From Saprospira sp. CCB-QB6 (lineage in GTDB: Bacteria > Bacteroidota > Bacteroidia > Chitinophagales > Saprospiraceae), in NCBI RefSeq assembly GCF_028464065.1, contig NZ_CP116808.1:744001-808000 (forward strand): a stretch of DNA of 64,000 nt. Reading direction: 5' to 3'. The notes beneath the pieces are model-generated. The model saw only the letters and a list, made by a program, of their open reading frames with translations. It searched no databases and had not been told where the DNA came from. Shown here one piece after another: positions 61,127-64,000 of this stretch (position 1 is the first letter of the stretch; the number at the start of each line of letters is the position of its first letter). The translations under genes and the position numbers were made by a program.

Positions 61127-62272
61127 ATGACGATGCATTTTCCCCTGAGGTTTTTCTCTGTCTTCCTCTTTCTTGTCTGTTGGGCTAGCACTTCCCTATT
61201 GGCCCAAAAGGAATATACAGATCATAAGCCTGTTTATCGCAAATGGCAAGACAACTACATTTTAGATAAAATTGAGTATACTAAGGACGAGACTGTTTTT
61301 TATTTTCGCTTTGTTTGTCGTTCAGGTCAAGGTATTAGTGCCATTTTTTATCCTCCGGGAGGGGAGGCTCCTTGGTATTTGCGGGCCAAAGATGGGCGTG
61401 CCTACAACCTCAAAGCGATTAAAAATATTCGGAGAAACAGTCAAATGTTGGCTCAACATCTACGTAGCAAAGGCGAATATATGTCTTTGGATGGTTTTGG
61501 CTACACTGTTTTTAGTTGTGAGGTTCATTTTGAACGGCTTCCCAATGATGTCAAAACGGCTGATTTTATTGAGGGGCGTGGGCATGAGTTTGACCAAAAC
61601 CACTTTAACTGCTTTGATGTCAAGTTGAAAACTTGGGATGATGAGAGCTTAGGCAAAATTGCCGATTCGGAAGAGAATGTGCGTAATTTTGAACGCAAAT
61701 TTGGTGTAAATACGAATAAAAAACCCAAGCCAAAGCCCAAAGTAGAACCTAAAGTAAGTCCAAAAGATCCTATTGCTCAGGTAGTAGATCCCAAGCCAAA
61801 GCCTAAAGTAAAACCTAAGGAAACAATTAAGCCCAAGCCTGAACCTACAGCTCCCCCAAAACCTAAAAAGATTCCTGCCTCAGAAGAACCTGGAGGTATT
61901 GCTAGAGTCCGCTCTGCGGAAGATGTTATTTGTGGCCAACCTTTGGTTTTAGACGGCCTTCAATTTCAGGACGGAACAACTGATTTCAAGGGTATGGTCA
62001 AATGTAAACAGGTCTTGCATTATGTTTTTGACTTTATGGAAAAACACCCTAATGCTAAGTTGACGGTCATCGGGCATACCGATATTTTTGGCGATAAGGA
62101 GCGAATGAAAGAACTATCTAAAAGACGTGCTCATAAGGTGCAGCGCTGGCTTTCAATGATGGGCATTTCTCCTTGGCGTATCGAAACGGAGTATTATGGT
62201 TTAGAAAAACCCCTTTTGCCTGAAGGCAGCTCGCTCAATCGTCGTGTAGAAATAAAATTAAGCTGCAACTAA
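61127..62272 (+). CDS. Exported OmpA-family protein
   Basis: The 381-residue protein has a signal peptide (FFSVFLFLVCWASTSLLAQ). The mature part begins with a beta-rich domain (about 25-170: IEYTKDETVFYFRFVC, GYTVFSCEVHFERL), then a Pro/Lys linker (about 195-260, KPKPKPKVEPKVSPK...), and an OmpA C-terminal peptidoglycan-binding domain (VLDGLQFQDGTTDFKG, LTVIGHTDIFGDKERMKELSKRRA, SLNRRVEIKLSCN). The linker repeats resemble those of envelope tethers. It probably ties the outer membrane to peptidoglycan. A terminator follows. Confidence 0.9.
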   Translation: MTMHFPLRFFSVFLFLVCWASTSLLAQKEYTDHKPVYRKWQDNYILDKIEYTKDETVFYFRFVCRSGQGISAIFYPPGGEAPWYLRAKDGRAYNLKAIKNIRRNSQMLAQHLRSKGEYMSLDGFGYTVFSCEVHFERLPNDVKTADFIEGRGHEFDQNHFNCFDVKLKTWDDESLGKIADSEENVRNFERKFGVNTNKKPKPKPKVEPKVSPKDPIAQVVDPKPKPKVKPKETIKPKPEPTAPPKPKKIPASEEPGGIARVRSAEDVICGQPLVLDGLQFQDGTTDFKGMVKCKQVLHYVFDFMEKHPNAKLTVIGHTDIFGDKERMKELSKRRAHKVQRWLSMMGISPWRIETEYYGLEKPLLPEGSSLNRRVEIKLSCN

Positions 62273-62288
62273 TTTGTATATGTACTTT

Positions 62289-62321
62289 GCTCATCCTTGT
62301 TTAGTAAGGGTGAGCTTTTTT
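62289..62321 (+). terminator. Terminator of the OmpA-family gene
   Basis: GCTCATCCTT / AAGGGTGAGC stem (one mismatch) and T run. Confidence 0.82.
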
Positions 62322-62363
62322 ATATTTTTGGGCCACAGCCAAAAAAGGGCCTTCGGCCTCAAA

Positions 62364-62402
62364 AAAAAGCAGAAACTTTCATTTAGAAAGTTTCTGCTTT
62401 TC
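62364..62402 (-). terminator. Terminator of ftsZ
   Basis: AAAAGCAGAAACTTT / AAAGTTTCTGCTTTT, a perfect 15-bp stem, with a T run on the minus strand, 21 bp past the ftsZ stop codon. Confidence 0.88.
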
Positions 62403-62422
62403 ACTGAAGACAAAGAAGTTAA

Positions 62423-63814
62423 CTAGTCTACATTATCGTGCAAATAAGAATTCCGCTCGTTAATTTCTGGACGGCCATGTTCATCTACTGACCAATTAGA
62501 AGACTCTTTTTTATCCTTCTTCTCCTTGCCTTCCAATCGAACTCCTTTACGCATATAAGCGGGTTGATTCTCTAGACGACGAAGTTCTTCGCTATCTCCA
62601 AGCTGATAAGGCGGCTCCATATTACGGCGCTGCTGCTTTTGCTCATTTTTAACGAAGGGTTCTTCTCTTTTTTTATCCGAAAAGGGCTCTTTTTCAGAAC
62701 CTAGTTCTTGAATCCCTTTTTTTTTACTCAAAAAATTGTAGCTATCATCTTCTCCATCATCCAAAGAAACGCGCTCAATCGTTTTGCGAGGCTGCTTTAC
62801 AGGCTCTTCCTGCTTGCGAACCTGCTCGGCCTTAAAGCGAAGTTCGTTCTCTTTTAGAGAAGACTGAAAACCTGTAGCAATAACCGTAACAGCTAGGCTA
62901 TCGCCTAAGCTTTCATCATGGCAGTTACCCCAGATCAAGTCAGTACCTTCACCAGCTTCATTCTGCACATATTCCGTAATCTCAAATACCTCATCCATAG
63001 TCACTTGACGTGCACCAGAGGTGATATTCAACAAAATATGTTTAGCTCCTTTGATATCGCTATCTTCGAGTAGTGGTGACTCCAAAGCACTTTCTACTGC
63101 TTCCAAAGCACGGTTTTCACCATCCTTGACCGCTGTACCCATAACCGCTACACCAGAATCGCGCATAACGGTATTTACATCTTCAAAATCTACGTTCACA
63201 TAACCAGGAACCGTAATGATTTCCGCAATACCCTTGGCTGCTGTAGTCAAGATATTATCGGCCTGCGCAAAGGCATCAGAAAGAGAAAGATTACCATAGA
63301 TTTTACGCAACTTATCATTTGAAATAACGATAAGCGTATCTACGTTCTTTTTCAATTCTTCCAATCCTTCTTGAGCTTGCTTGGCCCGACGACGGCCCTC
63401 AAAACCGAAAGGCATGGTCACAATCGCCACTGTCAAAATATCTAACTCACGAGCTGCTTTAGCGATAACAGGAGCAGCTCCTGTACCTGTACCACCACCC
63501 ATACCAGCAGTGACAAATAGCATTTTCGTATTGTGTTGGAAAAACTCTTTGACTTCTTCCAAAGACTCAATGCAAGACTCTCGGCCCACAGCAGGTTTAG
63601 AGCCCGCTCCGCGACCTTCTGTGAGATTGGGACCCAACTGAATTTTTACAGGGATCTTACTTTGATTCATCGCTTGATTATCGGTATTGGAGATCGCAAA
63701 ATCGACCCCCACAATGCCTTGATCAAACATGTAGGCAACAGCATTACTACCTCCACCTCCAACGCCTATTACCTTGATAATAGACTCGTTATCTTCAGGT
63801 ATATTGAATTGCAT
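62423..63814 (-). CDS. ftsZ: Cell division protein FtsZ
   Basis: FtsZ is the tubulin-like GTPase that forms the division ring. The nucleotide-binding GVGGGGSNAVAYM (17-29), DFAISNTDNQAMN, tubulin signature AGMGGGTGTGAAP (103-115), NVDTLIVISNDKL and the T7-loop region NVDFEDVNTVM are all present. The C-terminal linker is long and charged, and it holds NQPAYMRKGVRL, a conserved FtsZ C-terminal peptide-like motif, which is here followed by a further 35 residues ending NSYLHDNVD. The 463-residue length is usual for Bacteroidota. It follows ftsA by about 50 bp. Confidence 0.97.
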   Translation of the reverse strand: MQFNIPEDNESIIKVIGVGGGGSNAVAYMFDQGIVGVDFAISNTDNQAMNQSKIPVKIQLGPNLTEGRGAGSKPAVGRESCIESLEEVKEFFQHNTKMLFVTAGMGGGTGTGAAPVIAKAARELDILTVAIVTMPFGFEGRRRAKQAQEGLEELKKNVDTLIVISNDKLRKIYGNLSLSDAFAQADNILTTAAKGIAEIITVPGYVNVDFEDVNTVMRDSGVAVMGTAVKDGENRALEAVESALESPLLEDSDIKGAKHILLNITSGARQVTMDEVFEITEYVQNEAGEGTDLIWGNCHDESLGDSLAVTVIATGFQSSLKENELRFKAEQVRKQEEPVKQPRKTIERVSLDDGEDDSYNFLSKKKGIQELGSEKEPFSDKKREEPFVKNEQKQQRRNMEPPYQLGDSEELRRLENQPAYMRKGVRLEGKEKKDKKESSNWSVDEHGRPEINERNSYLHDNVD

Positions 63815-63864
63815 AGCAATCTTATTTCACTTTTAAAATAATGGCCTAAAATAGGCATTTTTTC

Positions 63865-64000
63865 CTATAAATCAGCATCGGGATCAGCTTCTAGCCAATT
63901 TTTTGCTCTTTTGACCAAACCAGAAAAACTCCAGCCCTTGTCTTTTTTCTCTAGGCGCTGCTCTGGCTCTTGGTAAAAAGGCGTTTCCTCCGCTTCTTCA
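63865..64000 (-). CDS. ftsA: Cell division protein FtsA, C-terminal end only
   Basis: The reverse frame ends at a TAG (63865-63867) after ...DKGWSFSGLVKRAKNWLEADPDADL. It runs off the window edge. The helical, tryptophan-containing tail before the stop and the position 50 bp upstream of ftsZ on the same strand fit FtsA, which tethers FtsZ to the membrane through a C-terminal amphipathic helix. Only about 45 residues are visible, so the call rests mainly on gene order. Confidence 0.6.
   Translation of the reverse strand, partial: EEAEETPFYQEPEQRLEKKDKGWSFSGLVKRAKNWLEADPDADL

Overview
The window looks like chromosomal DNA of a Bacteroidota bacterium, probably of the Saprospira type. The signs are three secreted proteins with type IX (Por) C-terminal sorting domains (YPNP motifs), Bacteroidota promoters (TTTG, 19-21 bp, TATATTTG), a short 290-residue primary sigma factor, a type III pantothenate kinase beside an outer-membrane protein and a TPR protein, and a 1008-residue tandem amidohydrolase. 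The genus is inferred from the overall look (GGCC-rich text, palindromic intergenic elements), not from any marker comparison.

Layout. 1-6 kb: a thiolase-family protein cut by the window edge, a small membrane protein, a 41-bp tandem repeat array, a secreted M43-like metalloprotease and an exported protein. 6-10 kb: DNA repair (ung, a RusA-like resolvase, nth) and the primary sigma factor. 10-16 kb: a START-like protein, an SPFH/SHOCT protein, pbpC and a type-23-like exported protein. 16.4-19.6 kb: an AT-rich, GGCC-free insert with a large ATPase that carries a HEPN-like C-terminus, bracketed by two copies of a ~142-bp repeat next to tRNA-Phe. 19.9-26.3 kb: LpxH-like phosphatase, several lipoproteins or membrane proteins and a methyltransferase. 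26.5-34 kb: an RRM RNA-binding protein, secG with its upstream TPR partner, a TlpA-like lipoprotein, a YdcF protein and a GH3 protein. 34-41.5 kb: a VWA protein, an EamA transporter, the coaX/OMP/TPR cluster and rpsF-rpsR-rplI. 41.5-47.7 kb: two amidohydrolase-family genes and small exported proteins. 48-52 kb: one giant SF1 helicase with a nuclease-like tail. 52.3 kb: the SRP RNA. 52.7-57 kb: two T9SS surface proteins. 57-64 kb: topA, an alpha/beta hydrolase, an OmpA-family protein, ftsZ and the end of ftsA.

The most unusual structure is a family of 19 related intergenic elements of about 120-230 bp. They share a core (CGCTCGGCCCT) and carry hairpins whose arms differ from copy to copy while staying complementary. 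They never enter a gene, and one defined end (GGGGCC...) is usually the end nearer a gene. Two candidate defence genes, the ATPase-HEPN gene and the helicase-nuclease gene, are the best prospects for new biology. All functional calls come from reading motifs by eye; no database search was run.
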